Below, piece by piece: positions 1 through 7,222 of a DNA stretch of 64,000 nt. Numbering within the stretch: the first letter of the stretch is position 1; the number at the start of each line of letters is the position of its first letter. The notes beneath the pieces were generated by a model. That model had not been told where the DNA came from. It did no database searches and saw only the letters and a list, made by a program, of their open reading frames with translations. The stretch is from QHXN01 sp032162705 (lineage in GTDB: Bacteria; Acidobacteriota; Blastocatellia; Pyrinomonadales; Pyrinomonadaceae): assembly GCA_032162705.1 (NCBI GenBank), contig JAVRON010000137.1, positions 1 through 64,000 on the forward strand, in the 5' to 3' direction. Position numbers and translations under genes: made by a program.

Positions 1-58
1 GCGCGAACACGACCCCGCTTCTCTTTCTTGTAAGCTTTTCCCGTGAAATGCGGGAGGT

Positions 59-775
59 TTACTTCCCGGCTGCCTTACGTCGGCGGCGAACGCTGGCGGC
101 GATGCCGGAGAGTCCCGTGCCGAGCAGCAGGAGCGTTGCCGGTTCGGGGACGGTCGTTTGCTGCGCGCCGGTGATCTGACCCGTGATCGAGACGGTCTGG
201 CCGGGATCAATCGAGGTGTCGTTGACGCTGAAGAAGAACGAGCCACTGCCGCAGGTCGTATGCTGTCCGGGGACGCCGCCCGTCGGGTCAGGCTCGCAGT
301 TTGTATCGTTGAAGGTGAATAGGATCGGCGTGTTATTGAAGTCTACGAAGACGCCGCCCTGATTGTCGCTCCTGACGGTGCCCGTGATGGTCGCCGTAAA
401 GGTCGCCGTGTTCGAGCCGTTGATACCCTGCGGCGCGGTGAACGTGACCTGAAGCGTGAACGGCGTGTTGTAAACCTGCGGCGCGGTGCTCAGGCTGATC
501 GAGCCGAGATTGTTGAAGTTCGACCCTGGGTTAGGATTGCCGCCAAGCCCGCGGAAGCCGTTGGCAGTCGTGCCCAGAAAAGTGGAGTTGCTGAAAGTTA
601 ATCCGCCGGACGTGGCGGTCGAGCCGGGAGCGCAGGCTGCGCCGAAGCAGCCGTTGGTAAAGCCCGCGACGAAGACTTCGTCGGCGCGCGCCTCGCCTTG
701 TGCGATGGCAAAGAATGCGATGGCGAAGATGCTGAGTGCGAGCGGTTTTACCATCGCGAGAATTCGATTAGTCAT
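59..775 (-). CDS. PEP-CTERM sorting domain-containing secreted protein
   Basis: Exported protein of about 238 residues. The start at 775 is preceded by a well-placed GGAGGA; an in-frame upstream start at 955 would add 60 residues with no signal-peptide character and no such site. Residues about 1-32 form a signal peptide ending in ARADE. The body is rich in Gly, Asn, Thr and Phe, as in surface or exopolysaccharide-associated proteins. The C-terminus has the PEP-CTERM signal: VPEP, a hydrophobic LLLLGTGLSGIAA stretch and a basic RRRRK tail. In known systems exosortase cuts and anchors such proteins during biofilm or EPS assembly; no exosortase gene is in this window. A sigma-54 type promoter lies 44-59 bases upstream. 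A weak 5-bp hairpin lies just past the stop codon. Confidence 0.85.
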   Translation of the reverse strand: MTNRILAMVKPLALSIFAIAFFAIAQGEARADEVFVAGFTNGCFGAACAPGSTATSGGLTFSNSTFLGTTANGFRGLGGNPNPGSNFNNLGSISLSTAPQVYNTPFTLQVTFTAPQGINGSNTATFTATITGTVRSDNQGGVFVDFNNTPILFTFNDTNCEPDPTGGVPGQHTTCGSGSFFFSVNDTSIDPGQTVSITGQITGAQQTTVPEPATLLLLGTGLSGIAASVRRRRKAAGK

Positions 776-1159
776 GATTTGGGTTCCTCCGTCGTTCCTT
801 TCCGGGACCTTGTTCATATGCACTCGTCTTGCCAGATTGGCAATGTGCAAGGGGCAGAGCCGGCTCACTGCTCGCGAATGATGGCAAATGGAGACCGCAC
901 TTTCCGACGCCGTTCGCTTAAAAGACAGTGACACGAGGCCAAATTTTTCCGGCAAGTGGCTGGGGCATCTAGCCGCTGCTGGGAAATTTCAAAACTTACT
1001 GGACAACGATGTAGCCAGTAAACGGCTAATTATTCGGCAGTTTCAGAAAAGTGGAAGGAATTTACAGGCTTCCGGAAAAAATGTAAAGCAAATTTTTAAC
1101 ACGACGGGACTGTGAACAGAATTTCTCCCACGATTACCGGCTCACCGCCCGGCCTGCCC
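776..1159. other. 384-base intergenic region with dyads upstream of the PEP-CTERM gene
   Basis: No gene is supported here. The side next to the PEP-CTERM gene holds the sigma-54 type promoter. Farther out are two inverted repeats that could be enhancer sites: TTACTGG at 996-1002 with CCAGTAA at 1015-1021, and TTTACA at 1061-1066 with TGTAAA at 1082-1087, the second enclosing the palindrome TTCCGGAA at 1070-1077. The stretch 950-1110 is clearly more AT-rich than the flanking genes. Enhancer function is inference. Confidence 0.5.
819..834 (-). promoter_or_regulatory. Sigma-54 (-24/-12) promoter for the PEP-CTERM gene
   Basis: Read on the minus strand this is TGGCAAGACGAGTGCA. Against the RpoN consensus TGGCACGNNNNTTGCA it keeps GG at -24 and GC at -12 with exact spacing, and differs only at positions 6 and 12. 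The expected transcript start would be near 807, giving a leader of about 32 nt. A small dyad (TTGCCA-GAT-TGGCAA, 829-843) overlaps the -24 box. PEP-CTERM genes in other bacteria are known to be driven by RpoN with the PrsK/PrsR pair, so the context fits. Confidence 0.65.
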
Positions 1160-2890
1160 CTAACGTCTCCTCGCGGTCAAAAGACGCGTGAACCGCCCGA
1201 CGACGGCACGCGACTCCGGCAGCCCCCAGGCTGAAGTGAGCGCAAAGTAGAGCAGCCCGTAAGGCGTTAAGACGAGCACGGCCCCGATGATCGGATGGAC
1301 GGGGCCGAGCGCATACTTGAGCGCCCAGGCCAGTCCGGCACTTAATAAAGCCGACGCCCAGAGCTTCCAGACGTAAGAGAAAGGAAGTCCCGTCCGCCCG
1401 ATGCGGCGATTGAGGCCGCGCCTGAGCAGGGCGAACTCGACCCACCCGGCGAGGCCCGCCGAAGACGTCAGCCCGACCGCGCCCCACTGCCGAGGGACTC
1501 CGAGCGCATCGGGCAGCGGAAGCGAGAAGAGATAACCGAGCACGGTCGTCAGAAGGACGCGGACGAAGGCGAAGCGCAGGGGCGTGCGCGTGTCGTGCAG
1601 CGCGTAGAAGGTCGAGGCATAGAGCCTGCCGAGCGTGGAGGCCAGCAGTCCGACTGCTGAGCCTGCGAGGATAGCCCACACATAGACCGTATCGGAGCGT
1701 CCGAACTTGCCGTTCTGATAGAGCGCGCCCGCCATCACGTCGCCGAGCACGAGGAAGCCCATCGAGGAAGGCACGATGAAGAGGGCTATCTGCCGCAGCC
1801 CCGCGTCGAGGCGCAAGCGCAGCTTCTCGGCGACGACCGTCTGATCGCCGACCGCGCTCGACATCTCGGGCAGTTCAGCCGCCGAGACCGAGATGCCGAA
1901 GAGGCTGACGGGCAGCGTGTAGAGGCTCTGCGCGTAGCCGAGCGCCGCGACCGCGCCCGTGCCGAGCCAGCTCGCGAGCCAAGCATCGACGAAGGCGCTG
2001 ATCTGCACGACGCCGCGGCTGAAGAAGACCGGCAGGAAGTTTCGCATCACCGTCCGCACGTGCGCGTTCGCCAAACCGAAAGCGGGTCGCACGTGGCGGA
2101 GCAGCCCGAGCACCTTCGGCAACTGCACGGCGAACTGCAAGGCGCTCCCCGCGACCGACCCCCACGCCGCAAACGCCGCGACGCGCCCCCACACGCCGAG
2201 GTCTGTGAGCGCGACGTGCCGGACGGGCCATCCCGCCCACACCAGCGCGGCGATGAGCGTGATGTTCCAGACGACGGGCGCGGTGTAAGAGAGAAAGAAT
2301 CGGCGGTGGCTGTTGAGCACCCCGAGACACCAGGCCGAGAGCACGAGCAGCCCCGCGCCGGGAAAGAAGATGCGTACGAGTTGAATCGTGAGGTCTCGCT
2401 TCTCGTTCGTGAAGCCCGGCGCGATGGCGTTGATGAGCAGCGGCGTCGAGAGCACGCCCGCGAGGACGAAGACCGAAATGATGAGCGCGAGCAGAGTGAA
2501 GACAGACCAGGCGACGCGGTCTGCCTCCTCCTCGTCTTCCTGCGCGAGCAGCTTCGCGTAGACGGGGATGAAAGAGGCGGAGAGCGCGCCTTCGCCGAAG
2601 ACGTTCTGGAGAAAGTTCGGGATGCGGAACGCCGCGTTGAAGGCGTCCATCGCGTCGGAGTTGCCGAGGAAGTATGCGAAGACTCTCTGGCGTACGACGC
2701 CGACGATGCGACTCAGAAGTATCCCTGCGCCGACGAGGAACGCGCCCCTGCTCGTGCTCTGTGTCTTGCGCTCGGGTTGCGCCGCCGTCTTTTCGGCGGG
2801 AAGCTCGACGGTTGCCGCGCCGATTGGCGCAACTGTCTCGCCCGCAATCAAATCCGCCTCGCCCTGCTTGCCCTCTGTATCTCGTTTCAT
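1160..2890 (-). CDS. murJ: Lipid II flippase MurJ (MviN family)
   Basis: Polytopic inner-membrane protein of 576 residues that flips lipid II across the cytoplasmic membrane for peptidoglycan synthesis. A cytoplasmic N-terminal extension of about 45 residues precedes the first helix. The family-typical start follows (GAGILLSRIVGVVRQRVFAY) with FGEGALSASFIPVY soon after; the conserved small/charged residues of MurJ are visible there. About 14 hydrophobic segments follow to the end, as expected for a MOP-superfamily flippase. The start at 2890 has GGAG about 6 nt upstream. It lies downstream of the sigma-54 regulator on the same strand, separated by a foldback repeat, so co-transcription is uncertain. 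Confidence 0.93.
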   Translation of the reverse strand: MKRDTEGKQGEADLIAGETVAPIGAATVELPAEKTAAQPERKTQSTSRGAFLVGAGILLSRIVGVVRQRVFAYFLGNSDAMDAFNAAFRIPNFLQNVFGEGALSASFIPVYAKLLAQEDEEEADRVAWSVFTLLALIISVFVLAGVLSTPLLINAIAPGFTNEKRDLTIQLVRIFFPGAGLLVLSAWCLGVLNSHRRFFLSYTAPVVWNITLIAALVWAGWPVRHVALTDLGVWGRVAAFAAWGSVAGSALQFAVQLPKVLGLLRHVRPAFGLANAHVRTVMRNFLPVFFSRGVVQISAFVDAWLASWLGTGAVAALGYAQSLYTLPVSLFGISVSAAELPEMSSAVGDQTVVAEKLRLRLDAGLRQIALFIVPSSMGFLVLGDVMAGALYQNGKFGRSDTVYVWAILAGSAVGLLASTLGRLYASTFYALHDTRTPLRFAFVRVLLTTVLGYLFSLPLPDALGVPRQWGAVGLTSSAGLAGWVEFALLRRGLNRRIGRTGLPFSYVWKLWASALLSAGLAWALKYALGPVHPIIGAVLVLTPYGLLYFALTSAWGLPESRAVVGRFTRLLTARRR

Positions 2891-2939
2891 TCAACTCCGG
2901 AACCATCAACAGACCATACGAAAGACCATACGAAAAATC

Positions 2940-3041
2940 TTAACCCTTTGTGCCCTTCGTGAATCCCTCCGTGTCCTTTGTGGTTAAGCACAGACTATCT
3001 AACCACAAAGGTCTCGAAGGCATTGACGAAGGGCACAAGGA
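2940..3041. repeat. Foldback repeat (CCTTTGTGG type)
   Basis: Imperfect inverted repeat between the regulator and murJ. The left arm (2944-2986) carries TTTGTGCCCTTCGTG and CCTTTGTGGTTAA; the right arm (3001-3040) carries AACCACAAAGG and CGAAGGGCACAAGG. The unit is about 9 nt rather than 7. Able to form a long hairpin in either transcript. Confidence 0.75.
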
Positions 3042-3068
3042 AATGTCAGGCCGTCATCATAGGTCGCC

Positions 3069-4445
3069 TCACAGGTCGTACTCCTTGATCTTGGTTAAGA
3101 GCGTTTTGTAGCTGACACCGAGGTCTTCGGCGGCGCGCGTCTTGTTACCCTCGTGTGCGCCGAGAGAGAGCGCGATCTTGCGCCGCTCGACGATGTGTGC
3201 GGCGCGCTCCGATGCCTCCGCCAGAGTCCCCGTCAGGTCAAAGTCGGAGAGAGAGTCGTCCTCCTTCGCGTTCCCGTGCATGCCGGTCGCGAGGCCGAGG
3301 TCAGCGGGCGTGAGCGTCGCCGTGTCGGCGAGAATGCAGGCGCGCTCGATGGCGTTCTCAAGCTCGCGGACGTTTCCGGGCCAGGAGTGTGCGCGCAGCG
3401 CCGCGAGCGATTCATCGGAGAGCGTCGCCTCGCGTTTGCGCAACTCGCGGCCTAACTGCGCAGCGAAGTGGCGCGCGAGCAGCATCACGTCTTCGCCGCG
3501 CTCGCGCAGAGGAGGGATGCGGACGGGGAAGACCGCAAGGCGGAAGTAGAGGTCGCGCCGGAACTCGCCCGCTTCCGAGGCTGTCTGCAAGTCTCGGTTC
3601 GTCGCGGCGACAACGCGCACATCGACGGGGACGGGCGCGCGTCCGCCGATGCGGTCAACGATCTTCTCCTCGATGGCGCGCAGGAGTTTGCCCTGCACGC
3701 CGAGCGGCAACTCGCCTATCTCGTCGAGAAAGATCGTGCCGCCCGAGGCCAGCTCGAACTTACCCGGCCTTCGCTCGGTCGCGCCGGTGAACGAGCCGCG
3801 CTCGTGTCCGAACAGTTCCGACTCGATCAGTGTCTCGGGGATGGCCGCGCAGTTGATGGCGACAAACGCCCGGTCGCGGCGGGGCGAGAGATGATGGACG
3901 GCGCGTGCGAAGAGTTCTTTCCCTGTACCGGATTCGCCTAAGAGCAGCACGGTCGTGTCGGTCGCTGAGACGCGCTGCGTCTCGGAGACCGCGCGCTTAA
4001 TCGCCTCGGATTCGCCGATGATGCGCGGGAAGCCGTAGCGGCGCGACCACTCCTCTCGCAGCAGAATGTTCTCCGTGCGCAGCCGCGTCTGTTCGAGCGC
4101 GCGCTCAATCAGTAGCAGGAGGTGGTTCGAGTCAACCGGCTTTTGCAGAAAGTCGTGCGCGCCGTCCTTCATCGCCTGCACGGCCTCGTCAATCGAGCCG
4201 TAGGCGGTCATCAGGACAACGGGCACTTCCGTGTCTGCCGACTTCGACGCGCGCAGCACGTCAAGCCCGGAGCCTTGCGGCATACGCAGGTCGGTCAGGA
4301 CGAGACGGAAAGGCTCGCGCGCGAGCGCCTGTGCGGCGGCGCGCGCATCCGCGGCTTCCGCCACGCTGTAACCGGCGCTCTCCAGCGTCAGGCGCAGCAC
4401 GCGCCTCAGACTCTCTTTGTCTTCGACGAGGAGGATATCAGGCAT
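3069..4445 (-). CDS. Sigma-54-dependent NtrC-family response regulator
   Basis: Two-component response regulator of 458 residues that activates RpoN promoters. Residues 1-120 are a receiver domain with phospho-acceptor Asp52 (in TDLRMP) and conserved Lys102. Residues about 140-375 are an AAA+ domain with Walker A GESGTGKE at 170-177 and the sigma-54 contact loop GSFTGA at 217-222 (usual GAFTGA), plus an arginine-finger region (LRERGEDV). The C-terminus is a Fis-type helix-turn-helix. I chose the start at 4445 because it opens directly on the receiver fold; a start at 4517 adds 24 residues lacking receiver features. No cognate histidine kinase is in the window. It lies 2.3 kb from a sigma-54-promoted PEP-CTERM gene; a regulatory link is only a hypothesis. 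Confidence 0.92.
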   Translation of the reverse strand: MPDILLVEDKESLRRVLRLTLESAGYSVAEAADARAAAQALAREPFRLVLTDLRMPQGSGLDVLRASKSADTEVPVVLMTAYGSIDEAVQAMKDGAHDFLQKPVDSNHLLLLIERALEQTRLRTENILLREEWSRRYGFPRIIGESEAIKRAVSETQRVSATDTTVLLLGESGTGKELFARAVHHLSPRRDRAFVAINCAAIPETLIESELFGHERGSFTGATERRPGKFELASGGTIFLDEIGELPLGVQGKLLRAIEEKIVDRIGGRAPVPVDVRVVAATNRDLQTASEAGEFRRDLYFRLAVFPVRIPPLRERGEDVMLLARHFAAQLGRELRKREATLSDESLAALRAHSWPGNVRELENAIERACILADTATLTPADLGLATGMHGNAKEDDSLSDFDLTGTLAEASERAAHIVERRKIALSLGAHEGNKTRAAEDLGVSYKTLLTKIKEYDL

Positions 4446-4560
4446 GCCTTGTGACGGGGCCGTGCCGCTGAAGAAGTTGAAAAGTGGGTTTGCGGGTCGC
4501 TTCCAAACTGGCCGCATGGTAGCGACGAAAATTGATGCCTGTCAAGCGAGGCGACCGTCT

Positions 4561-5949
4561 TCATTGATTCGGCGTCGTGGGTTCGTATTCGTCGAGCGCG
4601 GAGGAGCGCGCGCTGTCGAACTCGGAGGCGGAGAGCCGTATAGCCATCGTCTGCGGAGTGTAGGTGAAGGGCGCGGGGCCGCCGCGCTCGTTCTGCAACT
4701 CGGAGACTAAGGCGTCCTGCCATTGACGGAAGCGGACGACGCTGCCGTGATGGTCGAGAATGACGAAGAGAAGCGTCGAGCCGTCGCGCGTGCGTAGCTG
4801 TCCGACGAGGGCGCTCGCGCCGCCGTCGGTGCGCGGCAGTGTCCCGGTCTTGGCGATGACGCTGCCGCGACCGGGACTGTTGGCGTAGCGCTTCTGAAGC
4901 GTGCCGGGGTCGATGCCTGCGACCGGCAGGATGTCCGCGACCTTGAGGTCGTTCTTGTGCAGCTCGTCGATGAGCGCACGGTAGACCTTCATCATCTGGC
5001 GGGGCGTCATGCGGTTGACCCCGAGGCCGCTCGTCGAAGAGAGACGGAACTCGCCCGCCTTGAACCCGAGTTCGGTCGAGAGCAGGCGCATCACGCCGGG
5101 TGCGCCGCCCAACTGGTCGCCGAGCCGCTCCGCCATAAAGTTGTTCGAGTAGCAGAGAAGGACTTTGAGCACGTCCACCAGCGCGGGCGAGTAATGTGTG
5201 GAGATAGCGCGCGCGCCCTTCGGCACCGCATCGACGTAGACAGCACCCATCACCGCAACGCTCGGCGTCGTGCGCAGAGCGTCCGCGTCATGGACGGCCA
5301 TGCGCGAGTCGTACCATGCGCGCGTAACATCGGCGGGTCTTCGCTCGGCGTCGAGCGCGTCGTAGAGACGCTCGCCCGAGCGCTGCGAAGAGGCGCTGAA
5401 GTTCATCGAGAAGCGCGGGGCGACGACGAGGTCGCCGGTCACAATCTTAATCCCTAACTGGTTCAGCTCGCGCGCTACGGCCACGGCGTGCTCGTCGTGG
5501 AAAGAGGGGTCGCGGCCCGAGACCAGAAGGTCGCCGTTGACCGTGCCCGTCGTCTTGTCGAACGTGCCTGTAATCCAGAAGGTGGTCGCGAAGCGGTGCT
5601 TCGGGCCGAAGGTTCGGAGCGCGGCAAACGCCGTCGTGAGCTTTACAGCCGAGGCCGGGTTGAAAGGCTGATCCGCCGCCTGATCGCGGACGACCTCGCC
5701 CGTGAGTTTCTCGACGAGCACGCCCTGACGGTCGGACGAGGGCCGCTCTTCGGTCTGCGTCTGCGGTAGAGCGTCATCGACCGGCTCGTCGGTTGTGACG
5801 CTCGCGGATGGAAGCGGCGGCACACGGACAATCGGCGCGACGGGCGTCTGCGCCGGCGTGGGAGTCACGTTCGGTGTGACCTGTGCGCGTGCGCTCGACG
5901 CCGGGCCGACGAGAATGATGAGAGCAAGAATGAAACGAAATGTTTTCAA
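4561..5949 (-). CDS. dacB: D-alanyl-D-alanine carboxypeptidase/endopeptidase, PBP4 (S13) family
   Basis: Periplasmic penicillin-binding protein that trims or cleaves peptide cross-links of peptidoglycan. All three active-site motifs are present: SAVK at about 100-103, SNN at 268-270 and KTG at 367-369, counted from the start chosen. I chose the TTG at 5949 because it gives a compact signal peptide (KTFRFILALIILVG, ending SSARA) and has GGAG upstream. ATG starts at 5997, 6000 or 6060 would give an unusually long n-region and remain possible. A Pro/Thr-rich linker follows the signal peptide. The C-terminal 25 residues are acidic and low-complexity. It is followed on the same strand by the response regulator and murJ, a loose cell-envelope neighbourhood. 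Confidence 0.9.
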   Translation of the reverse strand: MKTFRFILALIILVGPASSARAQVTPNVTPTPAQTPVAPIVRVPPLPSASVTTDEPVDDALPQTQTEERPSSDRQGVLVEKLTGEVVRDQAADQPFNPASAVKLTTAFAALRTFGPKHRFATTFWITGTFDKTTGTVNGDLLVSGRDPSFHDEHAVAVARELNQLGIKIVTGDLVVAPRFSMNFSASSQRSGERLYDALDAERRPADVTRAWYDSRMAVHDADALRTTPSVAVMGAVYVDAVPKGARAISTHYSPALVDVLKVLLCYSNNFMAERLGDQLGGAPGVMRLLSTELGFKAGEFRLSSTSGLGVNRMTPRQMMKVYRALIDELHKNDLKVADILPVAGIDPGTLQKRYANSPGRGSVIAKTGTLPRTDGGASALVGQLRTRDGSTLLFVILDHHGSVVRFRQWQDALVSELQNERGGPAPFTYTPQTMAIRLSASEFDSARSSALDEYEPTTPNQ

Positions 5950-6175
5950 CCCACCCACTCCTTGCCGCCCCTCCGGCGACACGAAAAAGCGCGTCATCAT
6001 AACACGGGACAGATAGCGTAGGGCGCGCGCAAATTTTCGCGGGAAGAGTTTCGGGGGCAAACGCTTGGATGCAAACCGACATCGTACGCGATGTATGCAC
6101 GGCCCGAACGTCGTAAAGGCTCAATGCAACAGCCATTCCGAAGATGGTTTCCGATTTTGAGTTTTCAGCGTCGTA

Positions 6176-6203
6176 AGCAGTTTGCATTGAAGTGCAAACT
6201 GCT
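6176..6203. promoter_or_regulatory. Perfect 11-bp inverted repeat, operator-like
   Basis: AGCAGTTTGCA, a 6-nt centre, then TGCAAACTGCT. The arms match perfectly. A TATAGT hexamer follows at 6204-6209 region, 16 nt after TTTGCA, so the dyad overlaps a possible plus-strand promoter. No T-run follows, which argues against a terminator. Candidate repressor site between two divergent genes. Confidence 0.45.
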
Positions 6204-6257
6204 ATAGTTGTGGCCGTCATCCCCGCGACGAGCGCGTGTGAGTGGCTAACTTAAAGT

Positions 6258-6320
6258 GCAAAGCTAAAAGCTGAAAGCTCAAAACCGAAAACTTTCAAAA
6301 CTCAAAACCGAAAACTTTCT
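6258..6320. repeat. AT-rich direct repeat (AAAGCTGA / CTCAAAACCGAAAA type)
   Basis: CTCAAAACCGAAAACTTTC occurs twice (6278-6296 and 6301-6319), preceded by related AAAGCTAAAAGCTGAAAGCT. The composition matches the AT-rich heptamer repeats elsewhere in the window, but there is no opposing arm here. The array ends exactly at the -35 box of the ogg promoter. Confidence 0.6.
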
Positions 6321-6350
6321 TTGACAATGCCGAAACGACGCCCATAGAAT
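6321..6350 (+). promoter_or_regulatory. Sigma-70 type promoter for ogg
   Basis: TTGACA at 6321-6326, 18-nt spacer, TAGAAT at 6345-6350. The expected start is near 6357, about 40 nt ahead of the GTG start codon. Confidence 0.6.
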
Positions 6351-6397
6351 TTCGACACGTCGTAACCCAACCTCGCCTTTGAATTTGTCGAACCAGA

Positions 6398-7060
6398 GTG
6401 CGCCGAGACAGAGACCCCGTCACCGTCGAAAAGATTCGCGCCGCGCATCGCGCCCGCCGGAGCGAGATACGCGCGCGCCTCTCGGAGTTTGAAGATGTCT
6501 GGCGCAAAGCCACGGACGCGCGGCTGTGGGAGGAATTGGTCTTCTGCATCTTCACCGCGGGCGCTTCGGCGCGGATGGGGCTTAGCTCGATTGAAGCCAT
6601 ACGGCATCTGCTCGCGCGTGGCACGCATGAGGAACTCGCCGCCGCGCTCCAACGCAAGCACCGTTATCCGAACTCGCGCTCGGGATACATCTGTGTGACG
6701 CGCGAGTTTCTCGAAGGTGATTGCGGGATGCGCCTGCGCGAGCGTCTCGAATCTTTCGCCGACCCTTTGGAGCGGCGCGACTGGCTGGCGCGCAGTCGCG
6801 GCGTCAAGGGTCTCGGCTACAAGGAGTCGAGCCACTTCCTTCGGAACGTGGGTTTGCGCGGGTACGCCATCCTCGACAAGCACATTCTGCGTTGCTTGTT
6901 CGAGGTCGGAGTTCTTGACACGCCGCAGCCGCCCTCGACGCGCACGCGTTACCTCGCGACCGAGGAGCGCCTGCGCGACTTCGCTCGCGACTTACGCATT
7001 GACTTCGACGAACTAGACCTCGTGCTCTGGTCGATGAAGACCGGAGAGATATTGAAGTGA
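6398..7060 (+). CDS. ogg: N-glycosylase/DNA lyase, archaeal-type 8-oxoguanine glycosylase (Ogg2-like)
   Basis: Base-excision repair enzyme of 220 residues that removes 8-oxoguanine and nicks the strand by beta-elimination. It has the helix-hairpin-helix glycosylase core: GVKGLGYKESSHFLRNVG at about 135-152, with catalytic Lys142 in the hairpin and catalytic Asp160 in ILDKHILR, 18 residues later as the family requires. The length fits the compact archaeal Ogg2 class rather than eukaryotic OGG1. The start is a GTG at 6398, about 40 nt downstream of a TTGACA/TAGAAT promoter; no clear Shine-Dalgarno is visible. It is followed by a long foldback repeat and appears monocistronic. Confidence 0.85.
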   Translation: MRRDRDPVTVEKIRAAHRARRSEIRARLSEFEDVWRKATDARLWEELVFCIFTAGASARMGLSSIEAIRHLLARGTHEELAAALQRKHRYPNSRSGYICVTREFLEGDCGMRLRERLESFADPLERRDWLARSRGVKGLGYKESSHFLRNVGLRGYAILDKHILRCLFEVGVLDTPQPPSTRTRYLATEERLRDFARDLRIDFDELDLVLWSMKTGEILK

Positions 7061-7198
7061 ATTTTAGATTTTTGATTTTAGATTTGCGATTTGAAACGCT
7101 AACCGTCAGCTTTCGGTCTTCAGCTTCCTGTCTTTAGCTGAATGCTGAAAGCTAATCGCTGACAACTCTTCAAATCGCAAATCGCAAATCTAAAATTC
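7061..7198. repeat. Foldback repeat (CAAATCG/GATTTTA heptamers)
   Basis: Starts right after the ogg stop codon. The left arm (7061-7096) is built of TTTTAGA/TTTGCGA units; the right arm (7169-7198) has CAAATCG repeated with period 7 and ends TCTAAAATT. The inside carries a second nested pair, CAGCTTTC.. and ..GAAAGCT, again AT-rich. Confidence 0.8.
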
Positions 7199-7222
7199 CC
7201 CCGCTCCCGAAAGGGTTTTGAG

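Larger units (their letters stand above)
5950..6397. other. 448-base divergent intergenic region
   Basis: Lies between dacB (minus) and the ogg gene (plus) and holds no supported gene. It contains a perfect 11-bp inverted repeat, a direct repeat and a good sigma-70 promoter for the plus-strand gene, each listed separately. The part 6060-6170 shows nothing recognisable. Confidence 0.6.

Noticed and set aside
1134..1679. Arg/Ala-rich 181-codon frame on the minus strand
   Set aside because: Shadow of murJ in another frame; composition is that of high-GC out-of-frame translation.
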